Of a DNA stretch of 64,000 bases, positions 39,720 to 48,918 are shown one piece after another (position 1 is the first letter of the stretch; the number at the start of each line of letters is the position of its first letter). A program made the position numbers and the translations under genes. Below the pieces are notes generated by a model, which saw nothing but the letters and a program-made list of their open reading frames with translations, had not been told where the DNA came from and ran no database searches. The DNA lies in contig NZ_JFCB01000008.1 of NCBI RefSeq assembly GCF_000725125.1, positions 149,715 through 213,714 on the forward strand, in the 5' to 3' direction. This DNA comes from Streptomyces toyocaensis. GTDB taxonomy: Bacteria; Actinomycetota; Actinomycetes; Streptomycetales; Streptomycetaceae.

Positions 39720-42700
39720 ATGACCGACACCGGCCAGGTCCCGGGCGAGGGACTGCCGGAGAACGCAGGCATGGTGGAGCAGCCGGGCGTCTCCGCGCCC
39801 GACGCGTACACCTACCTCTCCGACACTCCCGCCGAGGACGAAGACCTGTTGCTGCCCGGCGCCCAGGGCGCCTGGGGCAACGAGATCGCTCCGCCCCCGC
39901 CCGAGCCGGTCGTCGAGACCGTGCACGAACCGGGCCCGCACGAGATGTCCGGCCGTGACAGCGGCTCGGTCGACCTCAGCGGTGTCCGGCTCCCCGATCC
40001 CGCCCAGCCCCGGACGGCACCCGTCGCGCCGCGCCGACCGCTGCACCTCGGCCCGCCCATTCCGGACGTCTCCGCGAGTCCGGTCCGCTCCCTCGCCGAC
40101 CGCGGCCCCGCCGACCTGCCGGCCCGCCACGCGGGCCCGCCGACCCTGGGCCCCGAGTACCTCGACGTCCCGCGCGCGCGGGAGGCGGCGGCCCCGCAGG
40201 CCGCGGCGCCCTGGGGCGCGCAGGCCACGGTGGGCGCGGGGGCGCAGGCTGCCGAAACGGCTGCCCCGGCGGCGGAGCCGCCGGCCGCGGCCCGGGCGGT
40301 CGTCACCCGCGTCGCCACGGAGGCGGTCGCGGCGCAGGACACGGAGGGTGCGGGCGTCGGGGGCGCCGAGTCCGTGGCGCGGTACGCGCAGACGGCCGAG
40401 GCGCCGCCGGCCGCGGTGCCGGAGCACGTGCTCGCGGAGGAGCAGTCCGCGTCCGTCCAGGCCGCCCCGGAACCGGTCTCCGTGAGCGTGCCGTCCGCGG
40501 AGGCCCCGGTCGCCGCGTACGCGGGCGGTACCGAGGGCACGCAGGCCGCCGAGGCACCGGGCGCGGGGGCCGTGGCCCCGGAGCACGTGCCCGAGCCGGA
40601 GGCCGCCCCTGCCGACGCTCCGGGTGTGGTCCCCGACGCGTCGGAGCACCCCCGGGTGCCCGAGGCGCAGGGGACCGGCCAGGTGACGGAACCCGTGGCC
40701 GCAAGAACGGCTCCCGCCGAACCGCCCCGGGCCGCCGAGACCCCGGTCGAGGGGGCCCCGATGCCGGGTGCGGAGGCCGAGACGCCGGGTGCGGAGGCCG
40801 AGGTGCCGGGTGCGGAGGCCGAGGTGCCGGGTGCGGAGGCCGAGACGCCGGGTGCGGAGGCCGAGGTGCCGGGTGGCGTTGTCCCGACGCCGGGCGCGGA
40901 GGCCGAGGTGCCGGGCGAGGCGCTCCCCACGCCGGGTGCCGAGGCCGAGGTGGCGGACATCGCCCAGGTGTCCGAGGAGCCCGGCGCCGCCTCCACGCCG
41001 GGTGCCGAGGCCGCCGCCGTGGCGGAGCACGCCGCCCAGGACCCGGAGGCTTCCCACGCCGTCGCCGGGCCCGGGACCGCCCCGTTGGCGGAGGAGCCCC
41101 CCGCCGCCCAGGCACCGGACGCGGAGAACACCGCGCCGGACGGCACCCAGGTGCCGCGGCACCCGCAGGTCCCCGAGGTGCCGCAGACCGTCGAGGTCCC
41201 CGGCGGCCAGGACGCCGCGCCGGAGTACGCCCCGGCCGACGACGTGCCGCAGGCACCTGCCGTCGTGGCCGCTCCGTCGCCGGACACCACCGTGCCGCAG
41301 CCCGCCCACGTGCCCCCGGCGGGAGCGCCCGCGCTCCCCGAGGCTCCCGTCACCGGAGCGGACGCGACACCTTCCGCCGCCCCCGAGCCCGCACCCGAGC
41401 CGGTCCCCGAGCCGACGGCCGGGGACGACGCGGCTCCGACCACCCCGGAGCCCGTCGCGACCGTCCCCGCCACCACCGGTGACGAGGCCGTCGCCGGGCC
41501 CTCCGCCGAGGCGCCCGCGCACCCCGCCCCCGCCGCGCACGGCCAGGACGCACCCCCCGCCCCCGACGGTGGGGTGGCCGCCACCACACCGCCCCCGGCA
41601 CCCGCCGACGACGCGAGCCCCGTCCAGGACCCCCGGCAGACCCCTGTCACCCCCCTCCCCGGCACCGTGCCCCTCGCGCCAGGGGCGGACCAGCCTCTCG
41701 GCCGGTTCGTCCCCGTGGACGGCACCGTGCCCACCGCCCCGCGGCTCGCGCCCACCCCGCCGCAGGGCGTGACCGTCCCCGCGGACGGGCCCCACGAGGC
41801 GGTGGCCGAGGCCGTCCCGGCGACGCCCGACCCCGAACCCGCCCAGGACCCGAACGACCTGGACACCCAGGGCGCCGGCGTGGAGCCGGAAGAGGGAGCG
41901 GCCCGGTCGACCGGTCCGGCCGCCCCCGGCTACGACGACGCCGAGCGCGAGGCCGTGCTGAAGGTCATGCGCGAGCGCCGGGACATCCGCAACGGCTTCC
42001 GCAGCGACCCCATCCCGCACGAGGTGCTGCTCCGTGTCCTGGAGGCCGCCCACACCGCGCCCTCCGTCGGCCACTCGCAGCCCTGGGACTTCGTCGTCAT
42101 CCGCTCCGCCGAGACCCGGCGCGCGATGCACGAACTGGCCATGCGCCAGCGGGACGCCTACGCCAAGTCCCTGCCCAAGGGCCGGGCGAAGCAGTTCAAG
42201 GAAATGAAGATCGAGGCCATCCTCGACACTCCCGTCAACATCGTCGTCACCGCCGACCCCACCCGCGGCGGGCGGCACACCCTCGGCCGGCACACCCAGC
42301 CGCAGATGGCGCCGTACTCCTCCGCGCTCGCCGTGGAGAACCTCTGGCTCGCCGCCCGCGCCGAGGGCCTCGGCGTCGGCTGGGTCAGCTTCTTCGACGA
42401 GCGCGAGATGGTGCGGGCGCTGGAACTGCCCGAGCACCTGGAGGTAGTCGCCTACCTGTGCGTCGGCTACGTCGACGAGTTCCCGGCCGAACCCGAGCTG
42501 ATGCAGGCCGGCTGGTCCAAGCGACGGCCCCTGTCCTGGGTCGTGCACGAGGAGACGTACGGCCGTCGCGCCCTGCCCGGAGAGGATCCCCACGACCTGC
42601 TCGCCGAGACCGTCGCACAGATCCGCCCGCTGGACGCCAAGGCGCTGGGCGAGGCGTGGGAGCGCCAGAAGCGGATGACCAAGCCGGCCGGCGCGCTCGG

Positions 42701-43646
42701 CATGCTGGAGATCATCTCCGCCCAGTTGTCCGGCCTGTCCCGCCAGTGCCCGCCGCCCGTGCCGGAGCCCGCGGCCGTCGCGATCTTCGCCGGCGACCAC
42801 GGGGTGCATGCCCAGGGCGTCACCCCCTGGCCGCAGGAGGTCACCGCCCAGATGGTGGCCAACTTCCTCGGCGGGGGAGCGGTCTGCAACGCCTTCGCCG
42901 CACAGGTGGGCGCCGAGGTCTGCGTCGTCGACGTGGGTGTCTCCTCCGACCTGCCGGCGACGCCCGGTCTGCTGCCGCGCAAGATCCGCGCAGGGACCTC
43001 GGACATGACCACCGGCCCCGCGATGACCCGCGAGGAGGCCAAGCAGGCCGTCGAGGTCGGCATCGAGACCGCCCGGGACCTGGTGGCGGCCGGCAACAAG
43101 GCGCTCCTCACCGGCGAGATGGGCATCGCGAACACCACCGCGTCCGCCGCCCTCATCTCCGTCTTCACCGGCGCCGACCCGGCCGAGGTCACCGGCCGGG
43201 GCACCGGCATCAACGACGAGACCCTCGCCCGCAAGACCGAGGTCGTGCGCCGCGCCCTCGAACTCCACCAGCCGGACCCGGCCGACCCCCTCGGCGTCCT
43301 CGCAGCCGTCGGCGGCTTCGAGCACGCGGCCATGGTCGGCCTGCTCCTCGGCGGGGCGTCGCTGCGTACGCCGGTGATCCTCGACGGCGTCAGCGCCGGC
43401 GCGGCCGCCCTGGTGGCCCGGGCGATCGCCCCCGAGGCCCTGGCCGCCTGCATCGCGGGCCACCGCAGCGCCGAACCCGGTCACGTGGCCGCCCTCAACA
43501 AGCTGGGCCTGCGCCCCCTGGTCGACCTCGACCTCCGCCTCGGCGAGGGTACGGGCGCGCTGCTGGCGCTCCCGCTGGTCCAGAGCACGGCCCGAGCCAT
43601 GCACGAGGTGGCGACCTTCGACTCGGCGGGGGTCACGGAGAAGTAG
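39720..43646 (+). CDS. cobT: BluB-CobT fusion with long low-complexity N-terminus
   Basis: The 1308-residue protein has three parts. Residues 1 to about 740 are Ala/Pro/Glu/Val-rich and probably disordered, with tandem PGAEAE heptads. Residues about 740-955 match BluB, which makes 5,6-dimethylbenzimidazole from FMNH2 (MRERRDIRNGFRSDPIPHEV, HTAPSVGHSQPWDFVVI, AEGLGVGWVSFFDEREMV). Residues about 960-1308 are CobT, which activates that base with nicotinate mononucleotide (VAIFAGDHGVHAQGVTPWPQ, GEMGIANTTASAALISVF, LDLRLGEGTGALLALPL with the catalytic Glu). The two consecutive lower-ligand steps are thus on one chain. An alternative ATG lies at 39702; both have plausible ribosome-binding sites. 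Confidence 0.94.
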   Translation: MTDTGQVPGEGLPENAGMVEQPGVSAPDAYTYLSDTPAEDEDLLLPGAQGAWGNEIAPPPPEPVVETVHEPGPHEMSGRDSGSVDLSGVRLPDPAQPRTAPVAPRRPLHLGPPIPDVSASPVRSLADRGPADLPARHAGPPTLGPEYLDVPRAREAAAPQAAAPWGAQATVGAGAQAAETAAPAAEPPAAARAVVTRVATEAVAAQDTEGAGVGGAESVARYAQTAEAPPAAVPEHVLAEEQSASVQAAPEPVSVSVPSAEAPVAAYAGGTEGTQAAEAPGAGAVAPEHVPEPEAAPADAPGVVPDASEHPRVPEAQGTGQVTEPVAARTAPAEPPRAAETPVEGAPMPGAEAETPGAEAEVPGAEAEVPGAEAETPGAEAEVPGGVVPTPGAEAEVPGEALPTPGAEAEVADIAQVSEEPGAASTPGAEAAAVAEHAAQDPEASHAVAGPGTAPLAEEPPAAQAPDAENTAPDGTQVPRHPQVPEVPQTVEVPGGQDAAPEYAPADDVPQAPAVVAAPSPDTTVPQPAHVPPAGAPALPEAPVTGADATPSAAPEPAPEPVPEPTAGDDAAPTTPEPVATVPATTGDEAVAGPSAEAPAHPAPAAHGQDAPPAPDGGVAATTPPPAPADDASPVQDPRQTPVTPLPGTVPLAPGADQPLGRFVPVDGTVPTAPRLAPTPPQGVTVPADGPHEAVAEAVPATPDPEPAQDPNDLDTQGAGVEPEEGAARSTGPAAPGYDDAEREAVLKVMRERRDIRNGFRSDPIPHEVLLRVLEAAHTAPSVGHSQPWDFVVIRSAETRRAMHELAMRQRDAYAKSLPKGRAKQFKEMKIEAILDTPVNIVVTADPTRGGRHTLGRHTQPQMAPYSSALAVENLWLAARAEGLGVGWVSFFDEREMVRALELPEHLEVVAYLCVGYVDEFPAEPELMQAGWSKRRPLSWVVHEETYGRRALPGEDPHDLLAETVAQIRPLDAKALGEAWERQKRMTKPAGALGMLEIISAQLSGLSRQCPPPVPEPAAVAIFAGDHGVHAQGVTPWPQEVTAQMVANFLGGGAVCNAFAAQVGAEVCVVDVGVSSDLPATPGLLPRKIRAGTSDMTTGPAMTREEAKQAVEVGIETARDLVAAGNKALLTGEMGIANTTASAALISVFTGADPAEVTGRGTGINDETLARKTEVVRRALELHQPDPADPLGVLAAVGGFEHAAMVGLLLGGASLRTPVILDGVSAGAAALVARAIAPEALAACIAGHRSAEPGHVAALNKLGLRPLVDLDLRLGEGTGALLALPLVQSTARAMHEVATFDSAGVTEK
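40761..40954 (+). repeat. Tandem 21-base repeats coding for PGAEAE heptads
   Basis: Five 21-base units encode MPGAEAE, TPGAEAE, VPGAEAE, VPGAEAE, TPGAEAE (40761-40865), followed by degenerate copies containing TPGAEAE to about 40954. They are in frame within the low-complexity part of the BluB-CobT protein. Copy number is likely to vary between strains by slippage or recombination. Confidence 0.9.
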
Positions 43647-43682
43647 GGCGTCCGTTCGGCACGGCGGCGGTCGCGACCGTGC

Positions 43683-43724
43683 CGGGTGCGGGTCATGGGC
43701 GCTGCCGCCCAGGACCCGCACCCG
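43683..43724 (+). terminator. Terminator after bluB-cobT
   Basis: Arms CGGGTGCGGGTC (43683-43694) and GACCCGCACCCG (43713-43724) with an inner GGGC/GCCC pairing form a strong hairpin 36 bases after the stop, separating this gene from cobA. Confidence 0.8.
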
Positions 43725-43826
43725 ACGTCCCTTCCCACCCACCGGACACCGGATCCGCCCGAACCGCCGCCACCGTAAAATCCGCACGTCAGGGCCACCG
43801 CACGCCGTAAGAGGAGCCGTACCCTC

Positions 43827-45059
43827 ATGGCCGAACACCCCGCCTACCCCGTAGGCCTCCGCCTCACCGGCCGCCGCGTGGTCGTCCTCGGCGGCGGCCA
43901 GGTCGCCCAGCGCCGCCTCCCCGCCCTCATCGCCGCCGGCGCCGACGTCCACCTCGTGTCCCCCGGGGCCACTCCCTCCGTGGAGGCCATGGCGGACGCC
44001 GGCGAGATCACCTGGCACCGGCGCCCCTACGCCGAGGGAGACCTCGCGGCCGCCTGGTACGCCCTCATCGCCACCAGCGACAGCGAGGCGAACACCCGCG
44101 CCTCCGCCGAGGCGGAGGCGCACCGCGTGTGGTGCGTCCGTTCGGACGACGCCGACGCGGCCACGGCGTGGACCCCGGCCACGGGATCCAGCGAGGGCGT
44201 CACGGTGGCCGTCCTCACCACGGAGGCACGCGACCGCGACCCCCGCCGCACCGCGGCCATCCGCGACGCCGTGGTCGAGGGCCTGCGCGACGGCACCCTG
44301 GTCGCCCCGCACCACCGCACCCGCACCCCGGGTGTGGCCCTCGTCGGGGGCGGCCCCGGCGATCCGGACCTCATCACCGTGCGCGGACGCCGGCTGCTCG
44401 CGGAGGCCGACGTCGTCATCGCCGACCGGCTCGGCCCGCGCGATCTGCTCGCCGAACTCCCGCCGCACGTCGAGGTGATAGACGCGGCGAAGATCCCCTA
44501 CGGTCGTTTCATGGCCCAGGAGGCCATCAACAACGCGCTCGTCGAACACGCCCGCAGGGGCAAGTCGGTGGTCCGGCTCAAGGGCGGCGACCCGTACGTC
44601 TTCGGCCGCGGCATGGAGGAACTCCACGCGCTCGCCGAGGCGGGCATCCCCTGCACCGTCGTCCCCGGTATCTCCAGCTCCATCTCGGTGCCGGGCGCGG
44701 CCGGCATCCCCGTCACCCACCGCGGTGTGGCGCACGAGTTCACCGTGGTCAGCGGCCATGTCGCCCCCGACGACGCGCGCTCCCTGGTCGACTGGCCGTC
44801 CCTGGCGAAGCTGACCGGCACCCTCGTCGTCCTCATGGGCGTCGACAAGATCGGCCGCATCGCCGAGACCCTGGTGGCGCACGGCAAGTCCCCCGACACC
44901 CCCGTCGCCCTGGTCCAGGAGGGCACCACGGCCGCCCAGCGCCGCGTCGACGCCACCCTCGCCACGGTCGCCGAGACCGTCGTCGCGCAGGAGGTCAAGC
45001 CGCCGGCCGTCATCGTCATCGGCGAGGTCGTCGGCGTGGGCCGCAACGGGACGGCCTGA
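43827..45059 (+). CDS. cobA: Uroporphyrinogen-III C-methyltransferase with precorrin-2 dehydrogenase-like domain
   Basis: This 410-residue protein starts the branch to siroheme and cobalamin. The N-terminal 150 residues resemble the NAD-binding precorrin-2 dehydrogenase/ferrochelatase part of CysG (RVVVLGGGQVAQRRLPALIA, WYALIATSDSEANT). The C-terminal part is a complete SUMT methyltransferase (GVALVGGGPGDPDLITVRGR, VVRLKGGDPYVFGRGMEEL, VVPGISSSISVPGAAGIPVT, LVVLMGVDKIGRIAETLV), which adds two methyl groups from SAM. ATG 43827 is followed by a complete frame; the next gene begins two bases after the stop. Confidence 0.96.
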   Translation: MAEHPAYPVGLRLTGRRVVVLGGGQVAQRRLPALIAAGADVHLVSPGATPSVEAMADAGEITWHRRPYAEGDLAAAWYALIATSDSEANTRASAEAEAHRVWCVRSDDADAATAWTPATGSSEGVTVAVLTTEARDRDPRRTAAIRDAVVEGLRDGTLVAPHHRTRTPGVALVGGGPGDPDLITVRGRRLLAEADVVIADRLGPRDLLAELPPHVEVIDAAKIPYGRFMAQEAINNALVEHARRGKSVVRLKGGDPYVFGRGMEELHALAEAGIPCTVVPGISSSISVPGAAGIPVTHRGVAHEFTVVSGHVAPDDARSLVDWPSLAKLTGTLVVLMGVDKIGRIAETLVAHGKSPDTPVALVQEGTTAAQRRVDATLATVAETVVAQEVKPPAVIVIGEVVGVGRNGTA

Positions 45060-45060
45060 C

Positions 45061-45915
45061 ATGGCCGACATCATCACCGTCGAGGACGCCGGCGACCCTC
45101 GCCTGCACGACTACACGTGCCTGACCGACGTCGAACTGCGCCGTCGGCGCGAGCCCGCCGAGGGCCTGTTCATCGCCGAGGGCGAGAAGGTCATCCGGCG
45201 GGCCGGGGACGCCGGCTACGCCATGCGGTCCATGCTCCTGTCGGCGAAGTGGGTCGACGTCATGCGCGACGTCATCGAACGCTCCGACGCCCCGGTGTAC
45301 GTCGTCGACCCCGAGCTCGCCGAAGAGGTCACCGGCTACCACGTGCACCGGGGCGCGCTCGCCTCCATGCAGCGCACACCGCTGCCCACGGTGGCCGACC
45401 TGCTCCGTACCGTCGGCCGGGCCGCCGGCGCGTCGCCGCCCGCAGACCCGCAGAGGGCCGCGGTCCGGCGCGTCGCCGTCTTCGAGGACCTGGTCGATCA
45501 CGCCAATCTGGGGGCTGCCTTCCGCAACGCGGCCGCTCTGGGCGTCGACGCCGTCTTCCTCACCCCACGCTGCGCCGACCCTCTCTACCGCCGGGCCGTG
45601 AAGGTGTCGATGGGCGCTGTCTTCCACGTCCCCTGGACGCGGCTGACCTCCTGGCCGAAGGATCTCGCGGTCTTCCGCGAGCACGGGTTCGTGACGGCTG
45701 CCCTGTGCCTCCACGAGAAGTCGATCACGCTGGACGAACTGGCTGCCCGCCGGTACGAGAAGCTGGTGCTCATGCTCGGCACCGAAGGCGACGGTCTGTC
45801 GGCCGACGCCCTGCGCACGGCCGACGAGTGGGTGCGGATCCCGATGGCCGAAGGGGTGGACTCCCTCAACGTCGCCGCGGCGTCCGCCGTCGCCTTCTAC
45901 GCGACGAGGCGCTGA
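45061..45915 (+). CDS. TrmH/SpoU-family RNA 2'-O-methyltransferase
   Basis: A 284-residue RNA methyltransferase. The N-terminal substrate-binding part contains EPAEGLFIAEGEKVIRRAGD. The SPOUT knot carries the three family motifs: VFEDLVDHANLGAAFRNAAA, LMLGTEGDGLSADALRTAD and RIPMAEGVDSLNVAAASAVA. It modifies rRNA or tRNA ribose; the target nucleotide is unknown. It is probably cotranscribed with cobA (one-base gap) without being part of B12 synthesis. Confidence 0.94.
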   Translation: MADIITVEDAGDPRLHDYTCLTDVELRRRREPAEGLFIAEGEKVIRRAGDAGYAMRSMLLSAKWVDVMRDVIERSDAPVYVVDPELAEEVTGYHVHRGALASMQRTPLPTVADLLRTVGRAAGASPPADPQRAAVRRVAVFEDLVDHANLGAAFRNAAALGVDAVFLTPRCADPLYRRAVKVSMGAVFHVPWTRLTSWPKDLAVFREHGFVTAALCLHEKSITLDELAARRYEKLVLMLGTEGDGLSADALRTADEWVRIPMAEGVDSLNVAAASAVAFYATRR

Positions 45916-46356
45916 GAACCTCCACGGAACGCCGCGCCGGACCCGGGTGAGAGGCCCTGGGCGTCGACCCGGACGTCGACTGGCTCGCCGATGCCCGCCC
46001 GATCCTGGCGATGCCGTGGGAAGGCCGTTTCCTGGCGGGACCCCACAGTCTGCGGATCACTTCACCGGTACGCCTCGCGGCGTGCCGGGTCCTCGCCCTG
46101 CTGATGTTCCCCCGGGTGCCGGGTGCCGGGTGCCGGGCGGCGCGCGCCGACGGGTGCGCCGTAGCCATGAGGACGCCGTGCCGTCCTCCCCGGACTGCGC
46201 CTCTGGATGCGGTCCTCCGGTCACCGGCGCGGAAGGGGCCGGTCCGTCCGGCCGCGCCCTGGCCGCCGCCGGCGAACGGGTCCGCACACCTCTGCGCGGT
46301 GGCCGCAGGGCGTCCCCGGGAGCAGCGGCCCGGACGCATCCGACGCCGCCGGGTCC
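45916..46356. other. Gene-free stretch with a coding-like fragment and a 7-base microsatellite
   Basis: No intact gene is seen between the RNA methyltransferase and the kinase. From about 45952 to 46117 the plus strand reads like real coding sequence in one frame (GVDPDVDWLADARPILAMPW, FLAGPHSLRITSPVRLAACR), but without a credible start, and composition then turns erratic. At about 46115-46138 the unit GGTGCCG is repeated about three times. It may be a remnant of a lost gene; I do not recognise the family. Confidence 0.35.
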
Positions 46357-47640
46357 TCACCCGGGGCCCTGGCAGCCCTGGACCAGCGCGATGCCCAGCG
46401 CGACGACCAGCGTCACGACGACGAAGACGAACAAGCGCTGCCTGAGCAGTCGCGGATTGGCCGGGCGGAGGCCGGTCCCGGTCGACCGGGCGCCCGGACG
46501 ACGGGAGCCGGTGCCGGACCGCGTCGTGTTCCGCGACGTCGGCGTGCGGCGCACACCGCCGCGGGACGGCGAGCCCTCGCGCGGTGAGCTGTCACGGGCG
46601 GTCCCGGCGCCCCGGGAGGGCGGCACACCCCGGCCGGCGCGTCCGGGGGCCGAACCGGTGTTCCTGGGCGCGGGTCCCCGTCCGCGCGGCGGCGGGGTGC
46701 CCTGGCCGCCCTGGCGGCGCTGCCCGCGCTCCGGATGGGTGTCCGCGAGGCGTCCGGTGGGCCGGTCCGCCTCGGGGGCGCGCGGCGCGGGCGGCCGGAC
46801 GTCGGCGAGGCCCTGGGCCTCCCGCGCGGCGATCTCCTTCAGCCGCAGCGACAGTTGGAGCGTGCTGGGCCGCTCCTCGGGGTCCTTCGCCAGACAGGCG
46901 CGCACGAGCGGGGCCAGCGCGTCGGGAACGCCGTGCAGCTGGGCCTCCTCGTGCACCACGCGGTAGAGCATCACCTCGGAACTGCCGTGCCCGAAGGGGG
47001 AGTCGCCCATCGACGCGTACGCGAGCGTGGCGCCCAGCGAGAAGACGTCCGTCGCCGGGGTGACGGCCGCGCCGCGCACCTGCTCCGGGGCGAGGAAGCC
47101 GGGGGAGCCGACCGCGGTGCCGACGTGCGTGAGCGTCGAGGCGCCCGTCGCCCAGGCGATGCCGAAGTCGATGATCCGGGGTCCCTTCGGGGACAGCAGG
47201 ATGTTGGACGGCTTGAGGTCCCGGTGCACCACACCGGCCTCGTGCACGGCGACCAGTCCCTCGGAGAGCGCCGCTCCGACGGCGGCGACCTCGGCCGCGC
47301 CGAGCGGTCCCTCGCCGGCGACCTTGTCGTGCAGCGACGGGCCGGGCACGTACTGCGTGGCGAACCACGGCCGCTCCGCGTCAAGGTCGGCGGCCACCAG
47401 CCGGGCTGTGCAGCCGCCACGGATGCGCCGGGCCGCCGAGACCTCGCGCGCGAACCGTGAGCGGAACTCCTGGTCCTCCGCCAGATCGGGGCGGATGACC
47501 TTCAGCGCGACCCGCTGCCCCTTCTTGTCGGAGCCCAGGTAGACCACGCCCATTCCGCCCGCGCCGAGCCGTCGGTGAAGCCTGAAAGAGCCGACGACGC
47601 GCGGGTCCTCGCGCCTCAGGCGCATCATCGCCATGTTCAT
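46357..47640 (-). CDS. Membrane-anchored serine/threonine protein kinase
   Basis: A 427-residue Hanks-type kinase. The catalytic domain (about 18-285) has the glycine loop RLGAGGMGVVYLGSDKKGQ, the lysine in VALKVIRPDL, the catalytic loop VVHRDLKPSNILLSPKG, the DFG motif in IIDFGIAWATG and APE as PGFLAPEQVRG. A Pro/Arg/Gly-rich linker of about 110 residues leads to one membrane helix (LFVFVVVTLVVALGIALV) near the C-terminus with only seven residues outside. It lacks the PASTA repeats of PknB, so the external signal, if any, must come through a partner. ATG 47640 is the start, though an alternative lies two codons later. Confidence 0.95.
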   Translation of the reverse strand: MNMAMMRLRREDPRVVGSFRLHRRLGAGGMGVVYLGSDKKGQRVALKVIRPDLAEDQEFRSRFAREVSAARRIRGGCTARLVAADLDAERPWFATQYVPGPSLHDKVAGEGPLGAAEVAAVGAALSEGLVAVHEAGVVHRDLKPSNILLSPKGPRIIDFGIAWATGASTLTHVGTAVGSPGFLAPEQVRGAAVTPATDVFSLGATLAYASMGDSPFGHGSSEVMLYRVVHEEAQLHGVPDALAPLVRACLAKDPEERPSTLQLSLRLKEIAAREAQGLADVRPPAPRAPEADRPTGRLADTHPERGQRRQGGQGTPPPRGRGPAPRNTGSAPGRAGRGVPPSRGAGTARDSSPREGSPSRGGVRRTPTSRNTTRSGTGSRRPGARSTGTGLRPANPRLLRQRLFVFVVVTLVVALGIALVQGCQGPG

Positions 47641-47835
47641 CCCCGCTGCCCGGTCCTGTGACGTGCCACAGCTTACGTTTCCACGGCGGCCCGTGCGCAG
47701 AGGCCGCGCCCTCTCGAACCGATCGATTGTCAGTGGTGGGTGGGAGACTTGAAGGGTGGTCAGGGAGCCTGCGAACAGGCCGGGTTCGTGCGGCGGGTGA
47801 TCCCAACCACCCGACACCGGAGGGGGATTGATCGC

Positions 47836-48111
47836 GTGAAGGGTGACCGTGTGGAGATCGTCGTGGATGCGGGGGACACGACGCGTACGTACGAGGTGGT
47901 GGCGAGCAGGGCGGGGCGCAGGGTGGAGACGGCGGTGCGCCGGGGGGTGGTCGAAGTGAGCGAAGTCACCCGAACCGGGGCTGTCGTGCGGACGGCGCGG
48001 TTCATGGCGAACCGGGTGCTCGCGCTGGTGGAACAGCCGGTGCCGCGGGAGGACGGGTCGGAGAAAGCGGGGCGGACCGGGCGGCCCTTCGGGGATGTCC
48101 CTGAGGCGTAG
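47836..48111 (+). CDS. Conserved hypothetical small protein
   Basis: GTG 47836 follows GGAGGGGG. The 91-residue product is beta-rich (RVEIVVDAGDTTRTYEVVA, RGVVEVSEVTRTGAVVRTA) with a basic middle and an acidic, flexible end. The frame extends upstream, but that part looks non-coding. It lies divergent from the kinase gene. I recognise no domain. Confidence 0.65.
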   Translation: MKGDRVEIVVDAGDTTRTYEVVASRAGRRVETAVRRGVVEVSEVTRTGAVVRTARFMANRVLALVEQPVPREDGSEKAGRTGRPFGDVPEA

Positions 48112-48309
48112 GAGCCCGTCTCCAACCAGGGGAGTACGGCGCAGGTCGCGGCTCATCCTCCGGGAGGCCCGGCAATCGGTACGAGGGCATGACGCCCGGG
48201 GAGCGCCGGGCCCCTAGATTTGAGGTCAAGCGGCGGGTGCGGTACTCGTCCCCCGAGGTCGGACACCCGCCGCTGCCAGTGACACAACAGAACGGTCAGG
48301 AGAGGGGCC

Positions 48310-48489
48310 ATGGCGTACACGGCACCGCGGACTGCGGTCCGCACGCGGGAACACGGCGAGGGCCGTCGCCACCCGCTGGTGGCGACGCTGATGGCCCTCC
48401 CCCTGGCGGTCCTGCTCCTCCTCGTCTTCGACGGGTGGGAGACGGTGACCACACAGGCGTCGTCCGTGGGAGAGATGCTGGGGCGCTGA
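48310..48489 (+). CDS. Small single-helix membrane protein
   Basis: A 59-residue ORF from ATG 48310 (CAGGAGAGGGG upstream) to TGA 48487-48489. Its basic N-terminus (MAYTAPRTAVRTREHGEGRR) precedes one membrane segment (VATLMALPLAVLLLLVFDG). The very strong ribosome-binding site and the terminator about 90 bases downstream support a real gene. Function unknown. Confidence 0.7.
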   Translation: MAYTAPRTAVRTREHGEGRRHPLVATLMALPLAVLLLLVFDGWETVTTQASSVGEMLGR

Positions 48490-48918
48490 GCGGCGACCCC
48501 AGGCCCGGAAGAGCGGTCCGGGCGGGGACATCCACCCATGAAACCCCGTGGGGACGGGGGTGCGGCGGACGGCAAAATGCCGGCGCAGCTGGGGAGCTGC
48601 GCCGGCATTGCTCTGTCGGTGGGGGCTCGGGCAGCGCCTGCCGGCCGCCCCGCCGTACGCCCCTGCCTGCCGCCGCTACTGCCGCTCCCGCCGGCCGCCG
48701 CCGCTTCCGCGGGCAGTCGTGCCGCTGGGGCGGCACGGGTGGGCGCGACGGCACCCGGCACGCGCCGGGTCGCGCAACCCCCCGCCGTACCTGCACGGGG
48801 GCACCCCGCACGCGCCGGGCCGCGCCAACGCCCCCGGTCGGCACCCGCACGGGGCACACCCCGCGCGCGGCCGGATCGCCGGGCACCGCGCGGCCGCGGC
48901 ACGCGTACCCTCACCCCC
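48490..48918. other. Gene-free stretch with a terminator and low-complexity direct repeats
   Basis: It holds the terminator at 48576-48609, then G+C-rich sequence with an imperfect direct repeat: CACGCGCCGGG(T/C)CGCGC at about 48759 and again 50 bases later at about 48809, with a third partial copy near 48841. The next gene starts at 48919. No coding sequence is convincing. Confidence 0.5.
48576..48609 (+). terminator. Very strong terminator
   Basis: A perfect 15-bp stem AATGCCGGCGCAGCT with its complement closes a GGGG loop, with A-rich sequence before it (AAAA at 48574-48577) and TTG after it. This is the most canonical hairpin in the window. Confidence 0.9.

Noticed and set aside
40755..40960. 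Tandem repeats in the cobT gene as possible CRISPR or mobile repeat
   Set aside because: Units are 21 bases, contiguous, in frame and encode the heptad PGAEAE; they are protein repeats.
38568..45077. A 2169-codon open frame on the minus strand across the cobalamin genes
   Set aside because: It is antisense to cobL, bluB-cobT and cobA, has no domain-like content, and long antisense open frames are expected in DNA with such strong G/C third-position bias.
48538..48918. N-terminal extension of the APH-fold kinase to an ATG at 48538
   Set aside because: The added 127 residues would be Pro/Arg/Ala-rich and would include the strong terminator hairpin; the GTG at 48919 begins the plausible domain.
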